Assembly (NCBI GenBank): GCA_947463515.1
Contig: CANHRI010000001.1
Location: 58,470 to 122,469 of the forward strand
From: Flavobacteriaceae bacterium
GTDB taxonomy: Bacteria > Bacteroidota > Bacteroidia > Flavobacteriales > Flavobacteriaceae
Length of the DNA: 64,000 nt
Direction of reading: 5' to 3'
Both the position numbers and the translations under genes were made by a program. The notes below the pieces were generated by a model. The model had not been told where the DNA came from. It did no database searches and was given only the letters and a program-made list of their open reading frames with translations. Of this stretch, positions 1 through 8,737 are shown piece by piece. Each line of letters starts with the position of its first letter. Within the stretch, counting starts at the first letter, position 1.

Positions 1-336
1 GCCGCAGGATTTCATTGCCAGACCTTAGCGAAAGGAGAAAATCCGATTTACGCCCTCCGCACAGGTCCAAACACCATCCCCATTATTGGATTTTCAAAAC
101 GGTACGAGCACCCGTTCAATCCCCAAACTGGATTTATCGCTTTAATGACCTGTTCGAGTGCCGACGAAGGCTGTCCTATTGTTCTTGGAGCGAAAGCCCG
201 TTTTCCACTTCGTTACATCGATCCGAAACACGCAGACGGAACGCCAGATCAAGCAGCAGTGTATGCCGAGCGATGCCGACAAATTGCCACTGAAATGATG
301 TATGTGATGAGTCAAATTCAAACCCCTATAAAATGA
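1..336 (+). CDS. Arsenate reductase / low-molecular-weight phosphatase-like protein, 5' truncated
   Basis: Frame 1 is open from the first base to TGA at 334-336; the start lies outside the window, so the ORF track shows only an internal Met at 145. The visible 111 residues include [16 protein letters not shown] and [16 protein letters not shown], which I recognise from the C-terminal half of the Bacteroidota arsenate reductase/protein-tyrosine-phosphatase family. The N-terminal CX5R phosphatase loop would be upstream and is not visible. The stop overlaps the start of the next gene by ATGA, and that gene is an arsenite efflux pump, which supports arsenate-to-arsenite reduction as the role. The catalytic part cannot be checked here. 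Confidence 0.8.
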   Translation, partial: AAGFHCQTLAKGENPIYALRTGPNTIPIIGFSKRYEHPFNPQTGFIALMTCSSADEGCPIVLGAKARFPLRYIDPKHADGTPDQAAVYAERCRQIATEMMYVMSQIQTPIK

Positions 337-1397
337 GTGCCCAAGATTGTAACCCAGTCGTCAACCGAAAACGATTATCATTTTTAGACCGTTACCTGAC
401 GCTTTGGATTTTTTTAGCCATGGCTTTAGGGGTGAGTTTGGGTCATTTTTACCCCTCCGTGAGTGAAGACATTCAAAACTTATCCCATGGCACAACAAAC
501 ATTCCTTTGGCTATTGGATTGATTCTCATGATGTATCCTCCATTGGCTAAAGTAAATTACAGTAAAATGAGACCCGTTTTTAGAAATACCAAAGTACTTT
601 CGGCTTCCTTAATTCTGAATTGGATTGTTGGCCCTGTCCTAATGTTTGCTTTGGCGTTACTATTGCTGCCGGATTATCCAGAATACCGTAATGGCTTGAT
701 ATTAATTGGCTTAGCGCGATGCATTGCAATGGTAGTTGTTTGGAATGATTTGGCCGAAGGAGACCGCGAGTACGGCGCCGGACTCATTGCATTGAACAGT
801 ATTTTTCAAGTACTTTTTTACAGCGTCTATGCGTATCTTTTTTTGGGCGTTTTACCACCTTATTTTGGATTACCAGGGATTGAAGTAGATTTATCAATTG
901 GTGTCATCGCAGAAAGTGTGGGTATTTATTTAGGAATTCCTTTTTTGCTTGGCATAACCTCACGCTATTTCCTTATTCATCAAAAAGGGGAAGCTTGGTT
1001 TCAAGAACGGTTTGTTCCTTTTATATCGCCCTTTACCTTAATCGCTTTGTTGGCAACGATTGTATTGATGTTTAGTTTAAAAGGGCAACTCATTCTTGAA
1101 ATCCCATGGGATGTTGTGCGTATTGCACTACCATTGGTGCTGTATTTCGGAATCATGTTTGTGCTTAGTTTTATCTTGGGCCGCTATTTTGGAGCCAACT
1201 ATGCCCAATCGACAGCGGTGGCTTTCACGGCAACAGGAAATAATTTTGAATTGGCGATTGCGGTTGCCATTGGCGTATTTGGATTACACAGTGGTGAAGC
1301 CTTTGCGGGTGTCATCGGACCTTTGGTTGAAGTCCCCGCCCTCATAGCCTTAGTCCAACTAGCCTTTTGGTTTCGAAAAAAAGGAGCAACAACCTAA
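333..1397 (+). CDS. Acr3-family arsenite efflux transporter
   Basis: Polytopic inner-membrane protein of 354 residues with about ten hydrophobic segments, the normal size for ACR3/ArsB of the bile/arsenite/riboflavin transporter superfamily. The segment [19 protein letters not shown] contains the conserved Cys of transmembrane segment 4, and [18 protein letters not shown] is the second typical ACR3 signature. Known family role: export of arsenite, As(OH)2O-, driven by the proton motive force. It is translationally coupled to the arsenate reductase-like gene by an ATGA overlap, forming a reduction-then-export unit. Any ArsR regulator would be upstream of the window. Confidence 0.93.
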   Translation: MSAQDCNPVVNRKRLSFLDRYLTLWIFLAMALGVSLGHFYPSVSEDIQNLSHGTTNIPLAIGLILMMYPPLAKVNYSKMRPVFRNTKVLSASLILNWIVGPVLMFALALLLLPDYPEYRNGLILIGLARCIAMVVVWNDLAEGDREYGAGLIALNSIFQVLFYSVYAYLFLGVLPPYFGLPGIEVDLSIGVIAESVGIYLGIPFLLGITSRYFLIHQKGEAWFQERFVPFISPFTLIALLATIVLMFSLKGQLILEIPWDVVRIALPLVLYFGIMFVLSFILGRYFGANYAQSTAVAFTATGNNFELAIAVAIGVFGLHSGEAFAGVIGPLVEVPALIALVQLAFWFRKKGATT

Positions 1398-1439
1398 TAC
1401 TAAGGATTGCTATATTTGTCTACTTAAAACTAAATTCCC

Positions 1440-1823
1440 GTGACCGACTTACAAACCCAAGAGGATATTTATGTAATTGTAGATGCATTTTATAAAAAAT
1501 TATTTGCCGACGCGCGAATCAATTATATTTTCACCGAAGTGATTCCCGTACATGAAAAACTAGAAGAACATTTACAAATATTAGTACGCTTTTGGTCGCA
1601 AGCCTTACTTGGCACAGGGGGTTATTTCAATAATCTCACACAAATTCACATGGAAGTTGATACCCTTTCGGCCTTGACCAAGGAACATTTTGACATTTGG
1701 TTAAACCATTTTGAAGCGGCTATTAATGATAATTTTGAAGGATTCAATTGTGAACGTATGAAAAATATGGCACACAATTTATCGACGATAATGCAGATAA
1801 AAATCAAACAAAAAAGAGGGTAG
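1440..1823 (+). CDS. Group III truncated haemoglobin
   Basis: 127-residue soluble protein starting with GTG (no closer ATG fits the family N-terminus). It has the helix pattern of group III truncated globins: AFYKKLFADARINYIF near the B/C helices, LVRFWSQALLGTGGYF (E helix and following loop), and HFDIWLNHFEAAINDNFEG, where the first His is a good candidate for the proximal haem ligand. Group III globins are thought to bind O2, NO or similar ligands; the exact role is unsettled. It lies 42 bp after acr3, so it may be co-transcribed, and it ends in a strong terminator. Confidence 0.85.
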   Translation: MTDLQTQEDIYVIVDAFYKKLFADARINYIFTEVIPVHEKLEEHLQILVRFWSQALLGTGGYFNNLTQIHMEVDTLSALTKEHFDIWLNHFEAAINDNFEGFNCERMKNMAHNLSTIMQIKIKQKRG

Positions 1824-1848
1824 CCTAAACAGCCACCCTCTTTTTTTT
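1811..1848. terminator. Bidirectional Rho-independent terminator
   Basis: The stem AAAAAGAGGGT-G pairs with C-ACCCTCTTTTT around a short loop and has A and T runs on either side. It overlaps the globin stop codon and lies between two convergent genes, so it probably terminates both the globin transcript and the T9SS repeat protein transcript. Confidence 0.85.
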
Positions 1849-1866
1849 ATAATTATACTTTACAGT

Positions 1867-4149
1867 TTACTTTTTTACAAAAGGACGCACCACCGATTGC
1901 GTATCGTCGCTTAAACGAATCCAATACGTACCTTGGGGTAAGTTGGACACATCAAGCGAGGCCGCCGTTAACACTCCTTGTTGTACCGTTTGTCCTAATG
2001 CATTGACAATAGTATACGTGTTAAAATCTACAGGAGATGTCCATGTTAACTCGGTTTGCACTGGATTGGGATACAAACGCAAATCAGCAAGAGCTACTTC
2101 AGAAACATTCAAGGCATTATTATAAACACAGACGACAAAGTTGGCTGCAGTAGTTAGAGTTGCATTGACATTAAACACGCGAATCAAATAGGTTGTACCT
2201 ACTGTCAGATTGGTTAGGTTTACAATCTCAGTAGCACTTGTTCCTGCTTGACTCATACAGTTAATTACCGTACCGGAACAAGAGGCTTCATACACTTGAA
2301 ACCCGTGATTCACGCCATTGCCTCCTGACAATTGAACCGTCATTGTCGACAGTGGTGCCACAAACGAATACCACACATCTTGAGATGCTACTGCCGCACA
2401 GGTGGGTGCCGGCGCATCAATCGTAGTTCCAGCAAAGGATACTACTGGACCGTTACAAGCATTAGAAGGCGTAATCGATGTCGCATTGGCACATGCATCG
2501 TTGGACGGTTGAGGGAAACTTTGCACACAAATGGTAAATCCGTTGGTGATTACTCCGCTAGTCGCTGAAGCCACTCGAATAAAATATACGGTACCTGGAA
2601 CAAAATTATTGTTCAAATAGATTTCTGAAGCTCCATTCCCCCCTGTATTGATACAAGCTATGGCAGTTCCTGTACAACTTCCTTCAAATAATTCTAACAC
2701 TATATTGAAATTGTTGACTGGGTTAACTGTAATGCTGGTGGTAGCATTGGTGGCGGTAAATTGATACCAAACGTCTTGCGTAGAAGCGGTCACACAACTC
2801 GGTATTGTTCCAGAAGCCGTAGCTCCGTTAAATGTACCCGAAGTCAACACACACGAAGTTCCCGCAGTAAGTACTTGTGCTGAAGCACACGCATCATTAT
2901 TCGGTTGGGGATAATTTTAAACACAAATCACAAAGTTTAATGTAGTCAATGCAGCCGCGGTATTCAGAACCCTAACAAAATAAGTGGTTCCCACTACAAA
3001 ATTGGTATTCACATAAAACTCAGCCACACTCGTTCCGGACTGATTTTGACAAGCCACTAAAGTTCCTGTACACGATTCGGCGTAAATCTCAAAAGCAACA
3101 TTAAGGTTTGTATTGGGTCCAACGGAAACACTCATCGTAGGCGCTGTCGCAGTGAACTGGAACCACAAATCTTGCCCTGCGTTGGGCGCACAATTCGGTA
3201 CTCCACCGTTTAAGGTACTTCCAGCAAAAGTGGCTGAAGTTGCAACACAAGTTTCAGCGGGAGTTAACACCAAGGCATTGGCACACGTATTATTTGCGGG
3301 TGTGGGATAATTTTGAACACAAATGGTAAACGAGTTCGTAGCCAAGCCTATACTCGCATTCAAAACGCGCACAAAATAGGTATTCCCCACAACAAAATTG
3401 TTATTGAAATAGAATTCGGTCGAACCTACTCCAAACTGACCGATACAAGCTACTGAGGTTCCTGTGCAGCTGCCATCCAATACATCAAAAGCCACATTGA
3501 CATTGCCATTGGGAACTACCGTTACACTCATGGTTGGGTCGGTAGCCACAAAGCGGTACCACACATCTTGGGAGGCTGAGCTAGCACAAGTCGGAGCCGT
3601 TGTGCTACGACTTGATCCGCTGAACGTTCCCGAAGTGGCATTACAGGTTAAAGTAGGGGTTAGCGTTACCGCATTGGCGCATTCGTCGTTGGCGGGTGTG
3701 GGATAATTTTGAACACAAATGGTAAACGAGTTCGTAGCCAAGCCTGTACTCGCATTCAACACGCGCACAAAATAGGTATTCCCCACAACAAAATTGTTAT
3801 TGAAATAGAATTCGGTCGAACCCACTCCAAACTGACCGATACAAGCTACTGAGATTCCTGTACAGCTGCCATCCAATACATCAAAAGCAACATTGAGACC
3901 CGAAGCTGGGGCAACAGTAATGCTCATCGTAGCTTGTGTAGCGGTAAAACGATACCATACATCTTGTGAAGCTGAGGATGCACAAGCAGGTTGGGGCGAA
4001 GTACGGGTAGCGCCGTTAAACGAACCTGAAACGGCATTACACGTGTTAGCAGGCGTAAGTTCGATTGCGTTGGCACATTCATCGTTTTGTGACCAACCGC
4101 TTAGGATTCCCATAAAGAGGACAAAAAATAAGCGTAAAGTTCTTCCCAT
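1867..4149 (-). pseudogene. T9SS-secreted repeat protein interrupted by an in-frame TAA
   Basis: The track lists two ORFs (1867-2850 and 2917-4167), but they share one frame and are separated by a TAA at 2917-2919. In the paralogous repeats the same position is CAA in the motif CVQNYPTPA; here it reads CV*NYPQPN, a single C-to-T change. Joined, the product has a signal peptide (LRLFFVLFMGILSGWSQ), five repeats of about 132 residues starting ND-CANA and containing QDVWYRFTAT and NTYFVRVLN (a beta-sandwich resembling pre-peptidase C-terminal domains), and a T9SS type A sorting domain (LRLYPNPVQTELTW to the C-terminal FVKK). I start at ATG 4149 because the upstream TTG at 4167 lies inside a promoter box. 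It could be a true pseudogene, a sequencing error, or a readthrough case. Without the C-terminal part the upstream fragment could not use T9SS. Confidence 0.85.
3296..3494 (-). repeat. Near-identical internal repeat (partner at 3692-3890)
   Basis: About 199 bp that match 3692-3890 with only a handful of substitutions, at an offset of 396 bp (132 codons). The other repeats of the same gene are much more diverged, so this pair points to recent duplication or gene conversion between repeats. Confidence 0.9.
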
Positions 4150-4164
4150 TTTTTCAATTTTTGA

Positions 4165-4172
4165 CAAAAATA
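4165..4172 (-). promoter_or_regulatory. Bacteroidota -7 box (TATTTTTG)
   Basis: Reading on the minus strand this is TATTTTTG, an exact TAnnTTTG match, 15 bp upstream of the ATG at 4149. Its last three bases are the TTG that the ORF track uses as a start codon. No convincing TTG -33 box was found. Confidence 0.6.
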
Positions 4173-4324
4173 ATGCATCTCTAACAGATTTAAGCCCCTG
4201 ATTTTAGGTAAAATGTTAATAGGGGGCATAAAAAATTTTAATTTAATAATTTTATAAAGAAAGGGTAACATCTTTAAGCACAACTCCATTTCATTTCGTA
4301 TTTTCGAGTTTAAAAATTAAGAGT

Positions 4325-5383
4325 ATGTCAATAAAGATTACGGGGTCAGGATGTTACATCCCAACAGAAACAGTGACCAACTTGGACTTCGCCCGCCACC
4401 AATTTCTCAACGAAGACGGAACGCCTTTTCCCTACTCAAATGAAGTCGTTGCTGAGAAATTTTTGGAAATAACTGGAATTCAAGAACGCCGTTATGTTTC
4501 AAATGATTTATTGACTTCAGACATCGCGACTATTGCCGCCCAACGCGCAATTTCCGATGCAAGAATAGACCCCGAAACACTGGATTATATCATTTTTGCG
4601 CACAATTTTGGTAACGTCAAAAAAGGCGCAATACAAACCGACATTCTACCTAGTTTGGCTACGCGTGTGAAATATGATTTAAAAATCCAAAATCCAAAAT
4701 GTGTGGCCTATGATATTCTCTTTGGTTGCCCCGGTTGGATAGAAGGAGTCATTCAAGCCTATGCGTTTATAAGAGCGGGTATGGCCAAAAAATGTTTGGT
4801 GATTGGAGCGGAAACCTTATCCCGTGTGGTCGACATTCATGATCGGGATTCAATGATTTATTCCGATGGTGCGGGTGCCACAATTATTGAAGAAACCCAG
4901 GCTCCTGGGGGAATCCTAGCGCATGAAACCGCTACGTTTGCCAGTGAAGAAGCCTATTATTTGTTCTTTGGGAATTCGTTCAATACCAACCACGACCCCG
5001 ATGTTCGCTATATCAAAATGTACGGCCGTAAGATTTATGAATTTGCCTTGAGCAATGTTCCCAAAGCGATGGCCGCTTGTTTGGAAAAAAGTGGAATGGA
5101 TATCTCGCAAGTCAAAAAAGTTTTAATCCATCAAGCCAATGAAAAAATGGATGAAGCCATTATTCATCGTTTTTTTAAACTATACAAACAATTACCCCCT
5201 GAGGGTGTCATGCCCATGAGCATTCATAAATTGGGCAATAGCAGTGTCGCAACAGTTCCTACCCTATATGATTTATTGATCAAAGGACAAATTGAAAATC
5301 AAGAATTACATCCTGGCGATGTGGTGATTTTTGCTTCAGTTGGAGCAGGCATGAATATCAATGCAATCATTTATCAATTGTAA
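4325..5383 (+). CDS. FabH-like 3-oxoacyl-ACP synthase III family protein
   Basis: 352 residues with the thiolase-fold condensing enzyme triad: Cys135 in LFGCPGW, His in LIHQANEKMDEAI and Asn in KLGNSSVATVPT. SDGAGATIIEE and the C-terminal FASVGAGMNINAIIYQL are also typical. KAS III enzymes start fatty acid synthesis by joining acyl-CoA to malonyl-ACP; related enzymes work in secondary lipid or polyketide pathways. The N-terminal insert DEDGTPFPYSNE-like stretch and the 352-residue length differ slightly from housekeeping FabH (about 320-330), so a specialised acyl substrate is possible. It is a single gene with about 155 bp of upstream non-coding sequence. Substrate unknown. Confidence 0.85.
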   Translation: MSIKITGSGCYIPTETVTNLDFARHQFLNEDGTPFPYSNEVVAEKFLEITGIQERRYVSNDLLTSDIATIAAQRAISDARIDPETLDYIIFAHNFGNVKKGAIQTDILPSLATRVKYDLKIQNPKCVAYDILFGCPGWIEGVIQAYAFIRAGMAKKCLVIGAETLSRVVDIHDRDSMIYSDGAGATIIEETQAPGGILAHETATFASEEAYYLFFGNSFNTNHDPDVRYIKMYGRKIYEFALSNVPKAMAACLEKSGMDISQVKKVLIHQANEKMDEAIIHRFFKLYKQLPPEGVMPMSIHKLGNSSVATVPTLYDLLIKGQIENQELHPGDVVIFASVGAGMNINAIIYQL

Positions 5384-5621
5384 ATCGCAGTTTGAATTCA
5401 ATATAATCCAATTGAAATAAGGATTGAACAAAAAAATAGTACTGTTGACTTCTTGTAGACTCAAGTTTTTGTAGAACAAGGATTCCGTTTTTAAATTAAC
5501 TAAAGATTGCTTTTTCTCTTCTCGAACTATACATGAAAATATAGGTTTTGCTAGAATATATGCAACGTAAATCGGATTTCGAAATAAAAGTTTTTCCAAT
5601 CCAACATCATGAATTTATTTT

Positions 5622-5629
5622 TAATTTTG
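5622..5629 (+). promoter_or_regulatory. -7 box (TAATTTTG) upstream of the methyltransferase gene
   Basis: Exact TAnnTTTG match 34 bp before the ATG at 5664. The rest of the 280-bp gap (5384-5663) is AT-rich and shows no other clear signal. Confidence 0.5.
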
Positions 5630-5663
5630 TCACGCTTCGTCCTATTGCGAGAAGCCCTTTGGT

Positions 5664-6191
5664 ATGTACGAGAAAACCTATCCCTCCAAACGATTTCGAA
5701 TCACATTGGAATTTTTAAAAAAACACATTGCTACTACGGAAAGCGTTTTTGATTTGGGCGTCCCCAATCCTTTTTCCAAAATCATGGAGGAGAATGGCTA
5801 TACGGTTCTAAATACCACGGGGGAAGATATCGATTTGGATCAAACGGCCTTGCAACAAGCGGATTACTCGGTGTTTACTGCTTTTGAAATCTTTGAACAT
5901 TTACTCAATCCCTTTACGGTGTTGCAACAAGTGAAAGCCGACAAAGTCCTCATTTCAATACCGCTGCGACTATGGTTTTCGCCCGCCTACCGAAGTAGAA
6001 CCGACGCTTGGGACCGGCATTACCATGAATTTGAAGATTGGCAATTGGACTGGTTGCTGGAAAAAGCGGGATTCACCATTGTCGATCGCGTAAAATTTAC
6101 CCATCCCGTAAAAAAAATCGGAATTCGTCCGTTCTTCCGTTGGTTTACGCCACGGTATTATTTGGTTTACGCCGAACGAAAAACGTTTTAA
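5664..6191 (+). CDS. Class I SAM-dependent methyltransferase-like protein
   Basis: 175 residues. SVFDLGVPNPFSKIM resembles a degenerate SAM-binding motif I (the usual GxGxG is not intact), and FTAFEIFEHLLNPFTVLQQ resembles the EVLEHL segment of Methyltransf_11/23 proteins. WQLDWLLEKAGFTIVD is the typical downstream helix of this fold. It sits 9 bp before a family 2 glycosyltransferase, so it probably acts on a glycan or lipid carrier in the same unit. The substrate cannot be told from the sequence, and the weak motif I leaves room for a non-catalytic relative. Confidence 0.7.
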   Translation: MYEKTYPSKRFRITLEFLKKHIATTESVFDLGVPNPFSKIMEENGYTVLNTTGEDIDLDQTALQQADYSVFTAFEIFEHLLNPFTVLQQVKADKVLISIPLRLWFSPAYRSRTDAWDRHYHEFEDWQLDWLLEKAGFTIVDRVKFTHPVKKIGIRPFFRWFTPRYYLVYAERKTF

Positions 6192-6200
6192 TCTCCAGTT

Positions 6201-7064
6201 ATGTTGCGATTCGCGATCATTATTCCAACCTACAATGAAGAAGCGTTTATCGAACAAACGTTGGCTTCTTTGGTCGCTCAAACGCATATGCCCGAGCAAA
6301 TTATCGTGGTCAATGACGGCTCAACCGATAACACTACCGCCATTGTTGAATCGTTTGCCGCTCGTCATTCCCAAATTCAATTGGTGCATAAATCGTCGGA
6401 AGCCATTCATCTTCCTGGCAGTAAGGTCATTCAAGCATTTCAGGCAGGTGAAAAAACGCTGACTATTCCTTATGATGTGATCGCTAAATTTGATGCCGAT
6501 TTAATTTTTCCTCCCGATTATATCGCTACACTAAATGCCCATTTTGAAGCCGATTCCCGTGTGGGAATGGTAGGTGGATTTTGTTATATCGAAAAAAATG
6601 GGACATGGATTCTCGAAAACTTAACCGACAAAGATCACATCCGTGGAGCTCTGAAAGCCTACCGGAGAGAAGCGTTTAAAGCGATAGGTGGATTGCGGCC
6701 TCAAATGGGTTGGGATACGGTTGACGAATTGTTGTGTCTCTTTTACGATTGGAAAATTGTCACCGACAAACGATTACACGTAAAACACTTAAAACCTACG
6801 GGGGCCAGCTATAATCAAGCCGCACGCTTCAAACAAGGAGAAGCTTTTTACACCTTAGGCTATGGATTTTGGATTACCGCCATTGCTGCTTTAAAACTCG
6901 CCCAACGCAAACAAAAACCTTTACTTTTTTGGGATTATCTTCGCGGCTACTGGAAAGCCCAAAAAGCACAAAAGCCGATGTTGGTTACCCCCGAACAAGC
7001 CCGCTTTATACGACGCTACCGTTGGCAAAAAATGCGATCAAAATTGCACGGCTTTTGGCGTTAG
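6201..7064 (+). CDS. Glycosyltransferase family 2 protein
   Basis: 287 residues with a GT-A fold: FAIIIPTYNEEAFIEQTLASL at the N-terminus, VVNDGSTDNT for nucleotide-sugar binding, and a DxD-type motif in KFDADLIFPPDYI (metal binding). There is no long membrane anchor, so it is probably cytoplasmic or peripheral. Start chosen at ATG 6201 because the GT2 core begins directly after it. It follows the methyltransferase by 9 bp. Acceptor and sugar are unknown; a role in surface polysaccharide or lipid glycosylation is inferred from the neighbours only. Confidence 0.88.
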   Translation: MLRFAIIIPTYNEEAFIEQTLASLVAQTHMPEQIIVVNDGSTDNTTAIVESFAARHSQIQLVHKSSEAIHLPGSKVIQAFQAGEKTLTIPYDVIAKFDADLIFPPDYIATLNAHFEADSRVGMVGGFCYIEKNGTWILENLTDKDHIRGALKAYRREAFKAIGGLRPQMGWDTVDELLCLFYDWKIVTDKRLHVKHLKPTGASYNQAARFKQGEAFYTLGYGFWITAIAALKLAQRKQKPLLFWDYLRGYWKAQKAQKPMLVTPEQARFIRRYRWQKMRSKLHGFWR

Positions 7065-7181
7065 AAATCATAATTGCTTGTTTAATATTGTATTTTTAAA
7101 ACGATAGTATAACGATTAATTGGGGTCTCTTTTTTGCCTATTTTTCTGCCAAGGATATCAAAATCCACCACCCGCTGTATC

Positions 7182-7211
7182 TTGGTCTTTCAAAAAATAA
7201 GCGTACTTTTG
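7182..7211 (+). promoter_or_regulatory. Complete Bacteroidota promoter for mlaE-mlaF (TTG-N19-TACTTTTG)
   Basis: TTG at 7182-7184, a 19-bp spacer, then TACTTTTG at 7204-7211: the full flavobacterial consensus. The ATG of the permease gene is 21 bp downstream, which implies a very short 5' leader. Confidence 0.8.
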
Positions 7212-7232
7212 TGCCAATCATAACCCAAACGG

Positions 7233-7973
7233 ATGCTCCGCTATCTCTCACAAATTGGACAATATTTCTTGATGATCAAGGAAGTATTTTCAAAGCCTAC
7301 CAAATGGTCGGTGATGCGCGGTTTGCTGTTCAAGGAAATCGATGATTTGATTATCGACTCTTTAGGGATTGTCTGTTTTATTTCGTTTTTCGTTGGAGGT
7401 GTTGTTTCCATCCAAACGGCATTGAACTTAACCAATCCGTTGATTCCAAAATTTTTGATCGGATTTGCAACCCGTCAATCGGTGATTCTCGAATTTGCCC
7501 CTACTTTTATTTCCATCATTATGGCAGGTAAAATGGGTTCGTTTATCACATCCAGTATCGGAACCATGCGGGTTACCGAACAAATTGATGCTTTAGAGGT
7601 AATGGGTGTGAATTCGCTCAACTATTTGGTATTCCCAAAAATGATGGCACTACTGCTCTACCCTTTTGTCATCGGAATCGCAATGTTTTTAGGGGTTTTA
7701 GGCGGCTGGATGGGTGGCGTTTACGGTGGATTTACGAGTAGCGCACAATTTATTCAAGGGATACAAACCGAGTTTATTCCGTTTCACATTACCTATGCCT
7801 TTATCAAAACCTTTATGTTTGCCTTATTATTGGCCACCATTCCTTCATTTCATGGATATTACATGAAAGGAGGCGCCTTAGAAGTAGGAAAAGCAAGTAC
7901 GGTTTCCTTTGTGTGGACCTCCGTTGTCATTATTTTGACCAACTATATACTAACCCAATTACTTTTGGCATGA
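7233..7973 (+). CDS. MlaE-family ABC transporter permease
   Basis: 246 residues with 5-6 membrane segments and the MlaE hallmarks FFVGGVVSIQTALNL, EFAPTFISIIMAGKMGSFITSSIGTMRVTEQIDALEVMG. MlaE is the permease of the phospholipid transport system that keeps outer-membrane lipid asymmetry (MlaFEDB in proteobacteria). It overlaps the ATPase gene by ATGA. The MlaD/MCE partner is not in this window, though the two genes alone are a normal arrangement in Bacteroidota, where the MCE protein may lie elsewhere. Confidence 0.93.
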   Translation: MLRYLSQIGQYFLMIKEVFSKPTKWSVMRGLLFKEIDDLIIDSLGIVCFISFFVGGVVSIQTALNLTNPLIPKFLIGFATRQSVILEFAPTFISIIMAGKMGSFITSSIGTMRVTEQIDALEVMGVNSLNYLVFPKMMALLLYPFVIGIAMFLGVLGGWMGGVYGGFTSSAQFIQGIQTEFIPFHITYAFIKTFMFALLLATIPSFHGYYMKGGALEVGKASTVSFVWTSVVIILTNYILTQLLLA

Positions 7974-8737
7974 TTGAAGTTAAAGACATCGAGAAATCAT
8001 TCGGAAGCGCCAATGTGTTAAAAGGGATTACCACTTCATTTGAAACGGGTAAAACCAATTTAATTATTGGGCAAAGTGGATCGGGCAAAACGGTGTTATT
8101 GAAGTCCTTATTGGGCATTCATCAACCCGACCATGGCACTATTTCTTTTGACGGACGCATTCTTTCCAACATGGATGCAGATGAACGTCGGTCGCTGCGA
8201 ACCGAAATTGGGATGGTTTTTCAAGGGAGCGCGTTATTTGACAGCATGACCGTTGAAGAAAATGTGGCTTTTCCGCTGAAAATGTTTACCAACAAAACGC
8301 CTGCTGAAATTAAAGAACGGGTTGATTTTGTAATCGACCGGGTGAATCTAGTCAACGCTCATCATAAAAAACCTTCGGAGTTATCGGGGGGAATGCAAAA
8401 GCGAGTAGCCATCGCTCGTGCGATTGTGAATAATCCACGGTATTTGTTTTGTGACGAACCCAATTCGGGACTTGATCCGAAGACCTCTATCGTAATTGAC
8501 AATTTAATTCATGAAATTACGGTCGAATACAATATCACCACAGTTGTGAATACCCACGATATGAATTCGGTAATGGAAATTGGAGAAAAAATTGTCTTTC
8601 TTAAAGAGGGAATTTTAGCTTGGGAAGGCTCTAAAAATGAGATATTTAAAACCGATAACGAAGCTGTAACCGATTTTGTATACTCTTCCAATTTGTTTAA
8701 AAAAATTCGCAAAGCACAAAATCGCGAAAACAATTAA
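7970..8737 (+). CDS. MlaF-type ABC transporter ATP-binding protein
   Basis: The track starts at 7913, but the ABC fold begins at ATG 7970 (MIEVKDIEKSFG), which overlaps the permease stop as ATGA; this gives 255 residues. Walker A GQSGSGKT at residues 34-41, signature LSGGMQKRVAIARAI, Walker B RYLFCDEPNSGLDP and switch His in NTHDMNSV are all present. It should power lipid movement by the MlaE-type permease. Its stop overlaps the stop of the convergent giant T9SS gene by 3 bp, so there is no room for a dedicated terminator. Confidence 0.93.
   Translation: MIEVKDIEKSFGSANVLKGITTSFETGKTNLIIGQSGSGKTVLLKSLLGIHQPDHGTISFDGRILSNMDADERRSLRTEIGMVFQGSALFDSMTVEENVAFPLKMFTNKTPAEIKERVDFVIDRVNLVNAHHKKPSELSGGMQKRVAIARAIVNNPRYLFCDEPNSGLDPKTSIVIDNLIHEITVEYNITTVVNTHDMNSVMEIGEKIVFLKEGILAWEGSKNEIFKTDNEAVTDFVYSSNLFKKIRKAQNRENN

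Noticed and set aside
3296-3890. Long direct repeats as a mobile element or CRISPR
   Set aside because: They are in-frame protein repeats with a 132-codon period inside a single gene.
5336-5599. 87-aa minus-strand ORF downstream of the FabH-like gene
   Set aside because: Low-complexity AT-rich frame, overlaps the FabH-like 3' end, no recognisable features or promoter.
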